Shown here: positions 25,014 through 34,592 of the stretch, one piece after another
Layout of the letters: each line of letters opens with the position of its first letter
Position numbering within the stretch: position 1 is the first letter of the stretch
Made by a program: the position numbers and the translations under genes
DNA from: Dasania phycosphaerae
GTDB lineage: Bacteria > Pseudomonadota > Gammaproteobacteria > Pseudomonadales > Dasaniaceae
Direction: 5' to 3'
NCBI RefSeq assembly: GCF_026891035.1
Contig: NZ_JAPTGG010000002.1
Span: 62,001-126,000 of the forward strand
DNA: 64,000 nt
Notes under the pieces: model-generated
What the model was told of the DNA's origin: nothing
Database searches by the model: none
The model's input: only the letters and a program-made list of their open reading frames with translations

Positions 25014-25601
25014 ATGACTAGGTTTAAATTATTTATCCCGCTGATTATTTTTATGTTGGTGGGCGCTTTTTTCTACAGCACTATGGGGCGTATTAGTGAG
25101 GGCGATTACGATCCACAGGCGCTGCCATCGGCTCTTTTAAATAAACCCTTGCCGCATTTTGCCCTGCCCAAGCTGGAAAATGATCAGCACTTGGTGCAGC
25201 CCAAAGATTTACTGGGTGAAATCGCATTAATTAATGTGTGGGCTACCTGGTGCCCCTCTTGTCATATAGAACACCCCTATTTAAATCACCTTGCTAAAAA
25301 ATTAGATGTAGTTATTTACGGCGTTAATTACAAAGATGAAAACAAAGAGGCGCTGCGCTGGTTAAAAAATAAAGGTAACCCTTATCGTTTTAATATCGTC
25401 GATGCCCAAGGCAAGCTGGGTTTAGATTTAGGGGTAACCGGTGCGCCAGAAACCTATGTTATCGATCACCGCGGCTTTGTGCGTATGCGCCATCAAGGCC
25501 CCATGAGCGGGGCGGTGTGGACGCAAAAGTTTTTACCCTTGATCGAGCGGCTGCAACAAGAGCAAGCCGCCCACAGCCAGCAGGAGCCTAGTAAAGGATG
25601 A
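25014..25601 (+). CDS. ccmG: Periplasmic thioredoxin-like reductase CcmG/DsbE
   Basis: CcmG keeps the CXXCH motif of apocytochrome c reduced. An N-terminal membrane anchor (about residues 4-24) precedes a thioredoxin fold with WATWCPSCHIEHPYL, the active-site cysteines being Cys80 and Cys83, and the cis-proline region VTGAPETYVID. ATG 25014 is preferred over TTG 25008, which overlaps the ccmF stop. Length 195 residues. It overlaps ccmH by four bases. Confidence 0.95.
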   Translation: MTRFKLFIPLIIFMLVGAFFYSTMGRISEGDYDPQALPSALLNKPLPHFALPKLENDQHLVQPKDLLGEIALINVWATWCPSCHIEHPYLNHLAKKLDVVIYGVNYKDENKEALRWLKNKGNPYRFNIVDAQGKLGLDLGVTGAPETYVIDHRGFVRMRHQGPMSGAVWTQKFLPLIERLQQEQAAHSQQEPSKG

Positions 25602-26080
25602 GGTTAATACTGGCGTTAAGCTTATTGTTGTTGTCGCTAATGGCAGCGGCAGTAATAGAAACCTATCAATTTGATAATGAGGTATTGCGCAAGCGCTACC
25701 AGCACTTTACTGAAGAGCTGCGCTGCCCCAAGTGTCAAAATCAAAATCTATCCGGTTCCAATTCACCCATCGCGCAGGACTTGCGCCGTGAGTTACACCG
25801 CCTGTTGCACGAGGGTTATAGCGATCAAGAGATCACCCATTACATGGTGGAGCGCTACGGTGAATTTGTTTTATACAGGCCGCCGGTTAATAAGCAAACC
25901 TTAATTCTATGGCTGGCACCGGCGCTGTTTTTATTATTGGCGGTGATCGCGGTGGTTATAGTGATACGCAAACAAATGGCTGCCAAACTTAATGATGAAA
26001 GCGAACAGCTAAGCGGCCTGGAGCAAGAGAAGTTAACGGAGTTGCTAAACGATAGGGCTAAGGGGCGCGACCATGAGTGA
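25598..26080 (+). CDS. ccmH: Cytochrome c biogenesis protein CcmH
   Basis: CcmH is a membrane-anchored thiol protein acting with CcmG and CcmF on apocytochrome c. A signal sequence (about residues 1-20) is followed by the RCPKCQNQNLSGSNSPIA segment with redox Cys43 and Cys46, a helical bundle, and a C-terminal membrane helix (about 107-125). The 160-residue size means that the CcmI-type TPR domain is a separate gene (next), as in Pseudomonas and unlike the fused E. coli protein. Confidence 0.95.
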   Translation: MRLILALSLLLLSLMAAAVIETYQFDNEVLRKRYQHFTEELRCPKCQNQNLSGSNSPIAQDLRRELHRLLHEGYSDQEITHYMVERYGEFVLYRPPVNKQTLILWLAPALFLLLAVIAVVIVIRKQMAAKLNDESEQLSGLEQEKLTELLNDRAKGRDHE

Positions 26081-27329
26081 GTTTATGGTGGTGGCCAGTT
26101 TGCTCTGTGCCCTAGCTTTAGCTTTTGCGCTAATGCCTTTGTTTGCGCATAGGCGTGCCCAGCAGCAAAAATCCCAACAAGAGCAGCTGCGCAGTGAGGC
26201 TAATATTTTGGCTTTTGAGCAGCGCCTAGCTGAGTTAGAGCAAGAGTTTGAGCTGGCGGCCTATAGTGCCGAAGAGTACCAGCAGCTAAAGGCAGACTTA
26301 CAGCATCGGCTACTCGATGATGTGCCTGAGCAGGCGCAGCTGAGACAATCGAAGATGCCACTGTGGCCCTGGGCTATAGCTCTGTTGGTAGCCATACCCT
26401 TGGCGGCTTGGTCTTTATATGGCCGCACGGGTGCGCAGGCTCATCTTGAGCTGATAGAGCAATTGCAGCGGGTAGAGCAGGCGGCCAACTCGGCGCAATT
26501 GCAGCAGCGTGGCACACAGCTAGTTAGCCAGTTGCAGCAGCAATTAGCTATTAAGCATGATCAGCCCCAACTCTGGATGTTATTGGCGCGCACCCAAATG
26601 CGCCTGCAGCAGTACGCGGAGGCTGAGAGCAGTTTTCAAAACCTCATGGAACTGGCTGGTGAAGACCCTGTGGTGATGGGGCTGTATGCCCAAGCACGGT
26701 TTATGGCCCAAGGCCGTCAGTTAGATGCTGTTGCTCAGAGCATTGCCGAGCGTACCCTGGAATTACAGCCCAACAATGGCACTGTGCTGGGCATGCTGGG
26801 CATGGTTAGTTTTGAGCGGCAGGAGTACGCTAAGGCTGCCCAGTATTGGCAGCGCTTACTGACTTTATTAGATCCGCAGTCACAAACCGCGCAAATGATT
26901 GCGCAGGGTGTGGCGCGCGCCCAGGCCATGTTGGCTGAGCAGGGTGTGGCTGATAGCAGTTTTGAAAATAAGGGGGCAGCTGCCGCGACCTACAGCTTGC
27001 GTGTTTCAGTAGCCTTAGCAAACAACCTAAGCTTTGACGACGGAGCCAATGTATTTATCTACGCTCGTGCCCTCAACGGCCCTAAAATGCCGTTAGCAGT
27101 GGTTAAGCTGCCAGCCCAGCAATTGCCTGTAACGGTAGAGTTAAACGACAGCATGGCTATGATGCCCACTATGAAATTGTCCAGCTTTGAGCAGGTAGAG
27201 ATCGTTGCCAGAGTGTCCTCCAGCGGCATAGCCAATGCGGCCGCGGGTGATTTAGAGGGTGTGCTTGGGCCTGTGGCCAACAACAGCTCTGAGTTGCTGG
27301 AGTTGGTGATCGATAAAGTCTTGCCGTAG
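26073..27329 (+). CDS. ccmI: Cytochrome c biogenesis TPR chaperone CcmI (CycH)
   Basis: CcmI binds the C-terminal helix of apocytochromes and delivers them to CcmFH. Two membrane helices (about residues 3-25 and 92-110) bracket a coiled-coil loop with RLAELEQEFELAAYSAEEYQQLK, followed by TPR repeats (about 155-285) and a C-terminal beta domain of about 110 residues (from AAAATYSLRVSVALA). 418 residues is normal for the Pseudomonas type. ATG overlaps the ccmH end, and a terminator follows. Confidence 0.92.
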   Translation: MSEFMVVASLLCALALAFALMPLFAHRRAQQQKSQQEQLRSEANILAFEQRLAELEQEFELAAYSAEEYQQLKADLQHRLLDDVPEQAQLRQSKMPLWPWAIALLVAIPLAAWSLYGRTGAQAHLELIEQLQRVEQAANSAQLQQRGTQLVSQLQQQLAIKHDQPQLWMLLARTQMRLQQYAEAESSFQNLMELAGEDPVVMGLYAQARFMAQGRQLDAVAQSIAERTLELQPNNGTVLGMLGMVSFERQEYAKAAQYWQRLLTLLDPQSQTAQMIAQGVARAQAMLAEQGVADSSFENKGAAAATYSLRVSVALANNLSFDDGANVFIYARALNGPKMPLAVVKLPAQQLPVTVELNDSMAMMPTMKLSSFEQVEIVARVSSSGIANAAAGDLEGVLGPVANNSSELLELVIDKVLP

Positions 27330-27340
27330 TTTTGTTATTA

Positions 27341-27366
27341 AGGCCCGATAATCATCGGGCCTTTCG
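27341..27366 (+). terminator. Terminator of the ccm operon
   Basis: A nine-base stem AGGCCCGAT / ATCGGGCCT with AATC loop is followed by a short TTTCG. The stem is strong and the T-run short. It separates the ccm operon from the guanidine riboswitch six bases on. Confidence 0.8.
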
Positions 27367-27372
27367 CCGGAT

Positions 27373-27429
27373 GTGAGGACGACCTCACCGCTCCAATCTT
27401 TATAGGGGACGACCCCACTTTCCTAGGAG
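27373..27429 (+). promoter_or_regulatory. Guanidine-II (mini-ykkC) riboswitch
   Basis: Two small hairpins each carry the ACGA loop that defines mini-ykkC RNAs: GTGAGG-ACGA-CCTCAC (27373-27388) and GGGG-ACGA-CCCC (27405-27416). The linker holds CTCC (27391-27394), which can pair with the GGAG of the Shine-Dalgarno AGGAG at 27425-27429. In the known class, guanidinium binding pairs the two loops and frees the ribosome site, raising translation. The gene behind it is the expected SMR-family exporter. All diagnostic elements are visible directly. Confidence 0.93.
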
Positions 27430-27434
27430 TTATT

Positions 27435-27752
27435 ATGGCTTGGGGGATTCTTGTATTAGCGGGTTTGTTTGAAATTGTTTGGGCCATAGGCCTGAAATAC
27501 ACCGAAGGCTTCACTAGGCTGTGGCCCACTATAGGCACGGTATCGGCCATGCTGCTGAGCTTTTGGTTGCTGGGTGTCGCCATGAAAACGCTGCCCGTAG
27601 GTACTGCCTACAGCGTGTGGGTGGGGGTAGGTGCCGTGGGTACAGTGATATTAGGTATTGCTCTATTTGGTGAGCCCATGAACCTAGGGCGCCTTTGTAG
27701 CGTGCTGTTGATAGTCGCAGGCATAGTGGGGCTGAAATTATCTACCGCTTAA
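27435..27752 (+). CDS. sugE: SMR-family guanidinium exporter SugE/Gdx
   Basis: Small multidrug-resistance transporters of the Gdx subtype export guanidinium in exchange for protons as antiparallel dimers. The 105-residue protein has four membrane helices and the essential Glu13 in LFEIVWAIGLKY; GFTRLWPT and VGTAYSVWVGVGAVGT are typical of SugE/Gdx rather than the EmrE multidrug branch. Control by the guanidine-II riboswitch directly upstream agrees with this. Older annotations call it a quaternary ammonium resistance protein. It is a single-gene unit with its own terminator. Confidence 0.94.
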   Translation: MAWGILVLAGLFEIVWAIGLKYTEGFTRLWPTIGTVSAMLLSFWLLGVAMKTLPVGTAYSVWVGVGAVGTVILGIALFGEPMNLGRLCSVLLIVAGIVGLKLSTA

Positions 27753-27780
27753 GCGGCGGTAGTCATCAATAGGGTGGCTT

Positions 27781-27806
27781 AGCCTAGTGTTTACGCTAGG
27801 CTTTTT
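27781..27806 (+). terminator. Terminator after sugE
   Basis: The stem AGCCTAGTG / CGCTAGGCT (one T-G wobble) with TTTA loop runs into TTTTT. It isolates the riboswitch-controlled sugE from smc. The rest of the 255-base sugE-smc gap holds a weak GC hairpin (27832-27848) and a very AT-rich stretch before smc, with no promoter I can call. Confidence 0.88.
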
Positions 27807-28007
27807 GCCTATCTACCCCGGCCCTTTAAACGGCGGTGTTCAGCCGCCACAAAAATCCCAAAAAAGCTGATTTCAGCATAGAGCTTGGCGCTTAAAAGCT
27901 ATAAACTGTGGCCAGATTTTGTGTAGTGCTGGGAAATGGGTTTTCCGCACGGTTATATTTAAAAAATATAATAAATACAATTAGTTACCTAAAAAAGTTA
28001 AAGTAAT

Positions 28008-31000
28008 ATGCGACTTAAGTCTATTAAGCTGGCGGGGTTTAAATCCTTCGTCGACCCTACAACTGTAAACTTTCCTAGCAACTTGGGCTGTGTGGTTGGC
28101 CCTAACGGTTGTGGTAAATCGAATATTATCGATGCGGTGCGTTGGGTAATGGGTGAAAGCTCAGCCAAAAACCTGCGTGGCGAGAACATGACCGATGTTA
28201 TCTTTAACGGCTCGGTTAATCGCAAGCCCATAGGGCAGGCCTCTATAGAGTTGGTATTCGATAACACCGACGGCACCTTGGGGGGCGAATACTCGCGTTT
28301 TGCTGAGATAGCCACTAAGCGCCGAGTAACGCGTGATGGTCAGTCCGATTACTTTTTGAACGGCACTAAATGTCGCCGCCGTGATATTACCGATATTTTC
28401 TTAGGCACCGGCCTGGGCCCGCGCAGTTACTCGATTATTGAGCAGGGCATGATCTCGCGCTTAATTGAGTCCAAGCCTGAAGAGCTGCGGGTATTTATTG
28501 AAGAAGCCGCTGGTATCTCCAAATACAAAGAGCGCCGCCGCGAAACCGAAAATCGCATGCGCCGCACCATGGAAAACCTAGAGCGCCTTACCGACCTGCG
28601 CGATGAAATGGAGCGCCAGCTAGAAACCTTAAAGCGCCAGGCGCAAGCTGCCGAGCGCTATGCCGAGCTGAAAAAAGAAGAGCGGGTATACACCGCGCAA
28701 CTGCAAGCCCTGCAATGGAAAAGCTTGGATAGTGATGTTAAAGAGCGTGAACAGGCCATACGCGATTTAGAAGTTAAACTAGAGGCCGTGATAGCCGAGC
28801 AGCGTGCCATCGATGCCAGCATAGAAAAGTACCGCGACGCCCACACCGAGGCCATGGATACCTTTAACGAGGTGCAAGCCCGTTTTTATACCCTAGGTGG
28901 CGAAGTGACGCGCTTAGAGCAAAGCATTAAGCATCAACAGGATCGTAGCCGCCAGTTGCGTGAAGACCTGCAGCAAACCGAGCAAAACTACCAGCAGGCG
29001 CAATCGCATTTACAATCCGATAATCAAAATATGCAGCGCTGGGCCGAAGAGCTAGAACAAATCGAACCCGAGCTGGAAATGGCGCAGGCCTCGGAAGAGG
29101 AAACCGCCGAGACCCTACAGGCCGCCGAAGAAGCTATGCAGCAATGGCAGCAGCAGTGGGATGAGTTCAATCTAGAAGCCAGCCAGCCGCGCCAGCGCGC
29201 CGAAGTACAGCAATCGCGCATACAGCAATTTGAGCAAGTGCTCAGCCGTATGCAAGAGCGGGTAGAAAAGCTAGAGCAAGAGAAGCAAGGCTTAAGCGCT
29301 GGCCCGGTAGAGGAAGAAATTGAGCTATTGGCTGAGCAGCAAGCCGAACTGGACCTGCAGCTAGAAGAGCAGCAGCAGCGCATAGCCGAACAGGCCGAAC
29401 AGATTAACCAGCAGCGCGACAGCAATAACGAAAGCAGCTCGGCGCTGGATGTGGCGCGTAATAAACTGCAAAGCCTACGCGGTAGACAAGCCTCATTAGA
29501 GGCGCTGCAACAGGCCGCCTTAGGCCAGCAAGGTGGCGCCATCAATGAGTGGCTGAGCAAAAACAGCTTGGCAGGCCAAGCCCGCTTAGCCGAAAACATC
29601 AAAGTAGCCAGCGGTTGGGAAACGGCAGTAGAGGCCGTGCTAGGTGAGCATCTGCAAGCTGTGTGTGTAGATGGCTTAGATGCGGTAGCGGCATTAACCG
29701 AGCAGCTGCAAAAAGGCAGTGTGACGTTATTGGATGGTGCTAGCGCGAGCCAGCACAGCGGCAGTGCCGTAGCCGACACCTTGGCCAGCAAGGTTGAGGG
29801 GCCGCAGGCGGCCAGCTTATTGGCTGGTGTTTATGTGGCGGAAGATTTGCCCGCAGCTTTGGCTTTGCGCAGCAAGTTAGAAGCCCATGAGTCGGTAGTA
29901 ACAGCTGAAGGTTTATGGTTGGGCCCCAACTGGTTGCGGGTAGCCAAAGACAGCGATGCGCAAGCCGGTGTATTAAATCGCCAGCAAGAGTTAGAAACAT
30001 TAAACGCTGATATTGCCGGGTTGGAAGTTAAGGTTGAGGCTTTAGAGGCCGAGATTAGCACTGGCCGTGAAGCTTTAAAAACTGCCGAAACTTTACGCGA
30101 GCAGTTACAGCGTGAGCTGCAAGATGTGAACAAAAAACACACCGAACTGCGTTCGGAGCTAAGTGCCAAACAGGTGCAGGTAGAGCAAATTAGCGTGCGT
30201 CGTGATCGCATTAACAATGAGCTCAGCGAAAGCCGCGAGCAATTCCAAATTGAGCAAGAGGGCTTAGGCGAAGCGCGTATTATTTTGCAAGAAGCCATAG
30301 AGGCCATGGAGCAAGACGCCAACGAGCGCGAGCGCCTGTTAGCGGTGCGCGATGAAAGTCGCAGCAAGTTAGACCAAGCCCGGCAGAGCGCCAGGCACGA
30401 TAAAGATTCGGCTCACCAATTGGCCATGCGTTACCAGTCTTTGCGCGCACAGCTGGATTCTATGAATCAAAATATAGAACGTACCCGCGCACAAGTAGAG
30501 CAGTTAGAAGAGCGTCGCGCTACTTTGCAGGAAGGTATAGAGGGCGCAGATGAGCCCATAGAAGAATTAAAAATGGAGCTGGAAGCGCAGCTAGAAAGCC
30601 GCTTAATGGTAGAGGAAGAATTAAGCAGCGAGCGCGCCAAAGTCGATGAGTTTGAACATGCGCTAAGGCAGGCCGAGCAGGGCCGCAGTGCTGTAGAGCA
30701 GCGCGCGCAAACGGTACGTTCCGAGCTGGAATCACTGCGGGTTAATGTGCAGGGCTTGCAAGTAAGCCGTCGCGCTTTAGAAGAGCAGCTAATCGCCACC
30801 CAGTTTGATTTAGAAAATGTGTTAGCTAACTTGCCAGAAGAGGCTAGCGAGTCAGCTTGGCGTGAAGAGTTGGAGTCTATAGGCCGTAAGATTGCCCGCT
30901 TGGGTAATATCAATATGGCGGCTATAGACGATTATAAATCGCAGTCTGAGCGTAAAGTGTACTTAGATGCGCAAAACGATGACTTGATGGAAGCCTTACA

Positions 31001-31514
31001 AACGCTGGAAAACGCCATCGCTAAAATCGATAAAGAAACTCGTCAGCGTTTTAAAGAGACTTTTGATACGGTTAACGGCAGTTTGCAGGAGTTGTTCCCG
31101 AAAGTATTTGGTGGCGGTACTGCCTACTTAGAAATGACCGGTGACGACTTGCTGGATACCGGCATCGCCATTATGGCGCGGCCACCCGGTAAACGTAACA
31201 GCACCATACACTTATTGTCGGGTGGTGAAAAAGCGCTTACCGCTATCGCCTTGGTATTTTCTATCTTCCGCTTAAACCCGGCGCCTTTCTGTATGCTGGA
31301 TGAGGTGGATGCGCCACTTGATGATGCCAACGTGGGCCGCTATGCTCGTTTAGTAAAAGAAATGTCTAAGTCGGTGCAGTTTATCTACATCACCCATAAT
31401 AAAATTGCCATGGAAATGGCGGAGCAGTTATTAGGTGTTACCATGCACGAGCCAGGTGTTTCGCGTTTGGTAACGGTGGATGTAGACGAGGCCGCCGAAC
31501 TGGCCGCGCTATAA
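28008..31514 (+). CDS. smc: Chromosome partition protein SMC
   Basis: SMC is a ring-shaped ATPase that compacts and organises chromosomes. The N-terminal head has Walker A GPNGCGKSN (residues 31-39) in the typical FKSFVDPTTV context. Long coiled coils rich in Glu/Gln/Leu/Arg flank a hinge at about residues 500-650 (TLLDGASASQHSG and neighbours). The C-terminal head has the signature LLSGGEKALTAIALVFSIF and Walker B FCMLDEVDAPLDDANV. 1168 residues is full length. Large minus-strand frames over the coils are shadows of biased codon use. No scpA/scpB is in the window. Confidence 0.97.
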   Translation: MRLKSIKLAGFKSFVDPTTVNFPSNLGCVVGPNGCGKSNIIDAVRWVMGESSAKNLRGENMTDVIFNGSVNRKPIGQASIELVFDNTDGTLGGEYSRFAEIATKRRVTRDGQSDYFLNGTKCRRRDITDIFLGTGLGPRSYSIIEQGMISRLIESKPEELRVFIEEAAGISKYKERRRETENRMRRTMENLERLTDLRDEMERQLETLKRQAQAAERYAELKKEERVYTAQLQALQWKSLDSDVKEREQAIRDLEVKLEAVIAEQRAIDASIEKYRDAHTEAMDTFNEVQARFYTLGGEVTRLEQSIKHQQDRSRQLREDLQQTEQNYQQAQSHLQSDNQNMQRWAEELEQIEPELEMAQASEEETAETLQAAEEAMQQWQQQWDEFNLEASQPRQRAEVQQSRIQQFEQVLSRMQERVEKLEQEKQGLSAGPVEEEIELLAEQQAELDLQLEEQQQRIAEQAEQINQQRDSNNESSSALDVARNKLQSLRGRQASLEALQQAALGQQGGAINEWLSKNSLAGQARLAENIKVASGWETAVEAVLGEHLQAVCVDGLDAVAALTEQLQKGSVTLLDGASASQHSGSAVADTLASKVEGPQAASLLAGVYVAEDLPAALALRSKLEAHESVVTAEGLWLGPNWLRVAKDSDAQAGVLNRQQELETLNADIAGLEVKVEALEAEISTGREALKTAETLREQLQRELQDVNKKHTELRSELSAKQVQVEQISVRRDRINNELSESREQFQIEQEGLGEARIILQEAIEAMEQDANERERLLAVRDESRSKLDQARQSARHDKDSAHQLAMRYQSLRAQLDSMNQNIERTRAQVEQLEERRATLQEGIEGADEPIEELKMELEAQLESRLMVEEELSSERAKVDEFEHALRQAEQGRSAVEQRAQTVRSELESLRVNVQGLQVSRRALEEQLIATQFDLENVLANLPEEASESAWREELESIGRKIARLGNINMAAIDDYKSQSERKVYLDAQNDDLMEALQTLENAIAKIDKETRQRFKETFDTVNGSLQELFPKVFGGGTAYLEMTGDDLLDTGIAIMARPPGKRNSTIHLLSGGEKALTAIALVFSIFRLNPAPFCMLDEVDAPLDDANVGRYARLVKEMSKSVQFIYITHNKIAMEMAEQLLGVTMHEPGVSRLVTVDVDEAAELAAL

Positions 31515-31575
31515 CGCTCATATAATTTAACATTAACAGCAATATTCATGAGAAAGGTAGAAGGTTAATACAACA

Positions 31576-32499
31576 ATGGAGCTCGGTGTACGCGACTGGA
31601 TGATAATTGTTGGCATACTGCTTATTGCGGTAGTCCTTTTTGATGGTTTTCGCCGCATGCGTAATGATAGGCGTGGCAAAATTCGCATGTCCTTAAATAA
31701 GAACTTTGTTAATTCCAGCGGCGATATTGATGAGCCGGTGAATAATGAAGTCTTGGGTGGCCCCAGAGTAGTGCCACGCAAGCAAGGCGAGGCGGTTGCT
31801 AAATCCCAGCAAGCTGATGATGATCTGCAGCTGGATGAAGATGTGCCCATGTTGATGGAGTCTATCAGCGCCAGCCATTATAGCGACGACGATGTATTAG
31901 CTGGCAGCGAGCAGCAAGCGGCTGTGGCCGATGCTACTGATAATAGCGACGCAGATGAGCAAGCCGTGGCTGCGAGTGAGCCGGTACAAGCAGAGTTAGA
32001 GCCGCTGTCAGATCAAGAGCAACAAGAGCTGCAGCAAGATCCCGAAAGCGAACAATATGCCAAAGATTACGCCGATCAAGAAGTGATAGTGATTAACGTT
32101 ATGGCTAAAGGCCAGCCCTTCAAGGGGGCCGACCTGCTGCATATTTTATTGGCTTGTGACTGCCGCTTTGGCGAGATGAATATTTTCCATCGCTACGAAA
32201 ACGCCAGTGGCAAAGGCCCTATACAGTTCAGCATAGTTAATAGTGTGGAGCCGGGGACTTTTGATTTAGATAATATCGATCAGTTTTCCACCCCCGGGGT
32301 ATGCTTTTTTGTGAAAGTGCCCGGCCCTAAAAAGCCCATACAGGCTTTTGATTATATGGTGGAAACGGCTCAGTGCCTGGTTAAAAACCTTAACGGTGAG
32401 TTGCGCGATGAAACCCACAGTGTGATGACTGCGCAAACCCTAGAGCACTGTCGCAATCGCATACGCGAAATTGAGCGCAAGCAATTAACCCATGCCTAA
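31576..32499 (+). CDS. zipA: Cell division protein ZipA
   Basis: ZipA tethers the FtsZ ring to the inner membrane. An N-terminal helix (WMIIVGILLIAVVLFDG, residues 9-25) is followed by a basic patch RRMRNDRRGK, an acidic, Gln-rich disordered linker (about 70-160) and the C-terminal FtsZ-binding domain from about QEVIVINVMAKGQPFKGADL to residue 307. The order smc-zipA-ligA is conserved in Pseudomonas relatives. A 61-base gap separates it from smc. Confidence 0.95.
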   Translation: MELGVRDWMIIVGILLIAVVLFDGFRRMRNDRRGKIRMSLNKNFVNSSGDIDEPVNNEVLGGPRVVPRKQGEAVAKSQQADDDLQLDEDVPMLMESISASHYSDDDVLAGSEQQAAVADATDNSDADEQAVAASEPVQAELEPLSDQEQQELQQDPESEQYAKDYADQEVIVINVMAKGQPFKGADLLHILLACDCRFGEMNIFHRYENASGKGPIQFSIVNSVEPGTFDLDNIDQFSTPGVCFFVKVPGPKKPIQAFDYMVETAQCLVKNLNGELRDETHSVMTAQTLEHCRNRIREIERKQLTHA

Positions 32500-32532
32500 G
32501 GGCATATCGTTCTCCTATCACTACGGCTTACT

Positions 32533-34575
32533 ATGTCGATGAGCTCTACACCCGAGCAGCGCATTGCGCTGCTACGCAAAACAATTAATCAATACAACTA
32601 CCAATACTACGTTTTAGATGACGCCAGTGTTCCCGATGCGGAATACGATAGGTTGTTGCGCGAGCTACAAGCTTTAGAGGCTGAGCACCCGCAGTTAATC
32701 ACCGCAGATTCTCCCACCCAGCGGGTAGGGGCAGAGCCGTTAGCGGCGTTTAAGCAGGTGCAGCATGAAGTACCTATGCTGTCGCTGGATAATGCTTTTA
32801 ATGCCGATGAAATGCGTGAGTTTGAAAAACGTTTGTTATCGCGTTTGGATGAGCCGCAAAAATTAACCTATGTGTGCGAGCCCAAACTGGATGGCATAGC
32901 GATTAGTCTGTTGTATCGCAACGGTGTGCTAGAGCGCGGTGCGACTCGCGGTGATGGCAGTGTGGGTGAGGATATCACCCATAACGTACGTACTATTGCC
33001 TCTATACCTTTAAAGCTTGTGGGCGACGATTATCCTGCCATCTTAGAGGTGCGCGGCGAAATCTATATGCCTAAGCGCAGTTTTGAGTCCTATAACGAAC
33101 GCGCCTTGGCCGCCGCTGAAAAACCTTTTGCCAACCCGCGTAATGCGGCCGCTGGCACGCTGCGCCAGTTAGATCCTAAAATCGCCGCCCAGCGTCATTT
33201 GGAAATGTGTTGCTATGGCTATGGCTTAGTGGCCGATGGCGAGGGTAAGCCGTTGCAAATTGCCAGTACGCACAGTGAAATTTTAAAGCAGTGCCAACGC
33301 TGGGGTTTTCGCATTAACCCAGAGATGCAGTTGGCCCATGGCGTGGATGAGTGCCTGCAATACCACGATTATTTATTGGCTAAACGTCCTGAGCTTAGCT
33401 ACGACATAGATGGCATAGTTTTTAAAGTTGATGATGTAGAGCTACAAAAACAATTGGGCTTTGTGTCGCGGGCACCGCGCTGGGCCATTGCTCATAAGTT
33501 TCCCGCCGAAGAAGAAGTGACTCGCTTACTAGGTGTGGATTTTCAGGTTGGCCGCACGGGTGCCATTACCCCGGTGGCGCGATTGGAACCGGTGTTTGTT
33601 GGCGGTGTCACCGTTAGCAACGCCACTTTGCATAACCGCGATGAAATAGAACGCTTAGATGTGCGTATTAACGATACTGTTATTGTACGCAGAGCGGGGG
33701 ATGTTATACCTAAAGTGGTTAAAGTGGTATTAGAGCGCCGTGGCGATGATGCTCAAGTCATAGTGTTTCCCGATAGCTGCCCGGTCTGTGAATCACCCAT
33801 AGAACGAGTGGCCGGTGAGGCGATTAGCCGTTGCACGGGCGCCGCTATCTGCGGTGCGCAAGTCAAAGAGGCTATCAAACATTTTGCTTCACGCAAGGCT
33901 ATGGATATAGACGGCTTAGGCGACAAGCTGGTTGAGCAGTTGGTGGATGAAGGTTTAATCCAATCGGTAGCCGATTTATATTCGCTAGATGTTAAGCGTT
34001 TATCAGCACTAGAGCGCATGGCAGAAAAATCAGCCAGTAATTTAATTGCGGCTTTAGAAAAATCCAAGCAAACCACGTTGGCTAAATTTTTATTTTCCCT
34101 AGGTATACGGGAAGTGGGCGAAGCCACTGCCAATAACCTGGCACAGCACTACGGCAGCTTGCCGGCTTTGCAGCAGGCTGATGTGGAGTCGTTGCTCACG
34201 GTGGCGGATGTGGGGCCTATAGTTGCTCAACATATTTTTGATTTTTTTCATGCGCCCCACAGCCAAGAGCTGTTAACAAGTTTGCAGCAATGTGGCATTA
34301 CTTGGCCGGATATCGTGCTAAAGTCTGAGGCAGAGCTGCCACTAAAAGGTTTGACCTATGTGGTGACCGGTACTTTAGAAACCATGGGGCGCTCGGATGC
34401 TAAGCAAAAACTGCAGGATTTAGGCGCCAAGGTGGCCGGCAGTGTTTCCAAAAAAACCGACTGTGTAGTAGCGGGGCCGGGGGCAGGCTCTAAGCTGGCC
34501 AAGGCACAGGAGTTGGGCATTGAAATACTGGATGAAAAAATGTTTTTAGCGCGATTGGCGCAATACCAACAATAA
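32533..34575 (+). CDS. ligA: NAD-dependent DNA ligase LigA
   Basis: LigA joins nicks in replication and repair using NAD. Domain Ia carries the YYVLDDASVPDAEYDRL motif; the adenylated lysine is Lys118 in CEPKLDGIAISLLY. The OB fold follows, then a four-cysteine zinc finger (CPVC and CTGAAIC, about residues 416-442), helix-hairpin-helix repeats, and a BRCT domain from about residue 598 (LKGLTYVVTGTLETMGRSDA). 680 residues is normal. An ATG two codons in (MSSTPEQ) is an alternative start. Confidence 0.97.
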   Translation: MSMSSTPEQRIALLRKTINQYNYQYYVLDDASVPDAEYDRLLRELQALEAEHPQLITADSPTQRVGAEPLAAFKQVQHEVPMLSLDNAFNADEMREFEKRLLSRLDEPQKLTYVCEPKLDGIAISLLYRNGVLERGATRGDGSVGEDITHNVRTIASIPLKLVGDDYPAILEVRGEIYMPKRSFESYNERALAAAEKPFANPRNAAAGTLRQLDPKIAAQRHLEMCCYGYGLVADGEGKPLQIASTHSEILKQCQRWGFRINPEMQLAHGVDECLQYHDYLLAKRPELSYDIDGIVFKVDDVELQKQLGFVSRAPRWAIAHKFPAEEEVTRLLGVDFQVGRTGAITPVARLEPVFVGGVTVSNATLHNRDEIERLDVRINDTVIVRRAGDVIPKVVKVVLERRGDDAQVIVFPDSCPVCESPIERVAGEAISRCTGAAICGAQVKEAIKHFASRKAMDIDGLGDKLVEQLVDEGLIQSVADLYSLDVKRLSALERMAEKSASNLIAALEKSKQTTLAKFLFSLGIREVGEATANNLAQHYGSLPALQQADVESLLTVADVGPIVAQHIFDFFHAPHSQELLTSLQQCGITWPDIVLKSEAELPLKGLTYVVTGTLETMGRSDAKQKLQDLGAKVAGSVSKKTDCVVAGPGAGSKLAKAQELGIEILDEKMFLARLAQYQQ

Positions 34576-34592
34576 AAAATAATAGGTTTATT

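Noticed and set aside
29024..29791. 255-residue minus-strand open frame opposite smc
   Set aside because: Ser/Cys/Ala-rich shadow of the SMC coiled-coil codons (CAG, GAG, GCC); no homology and no ribosome site.
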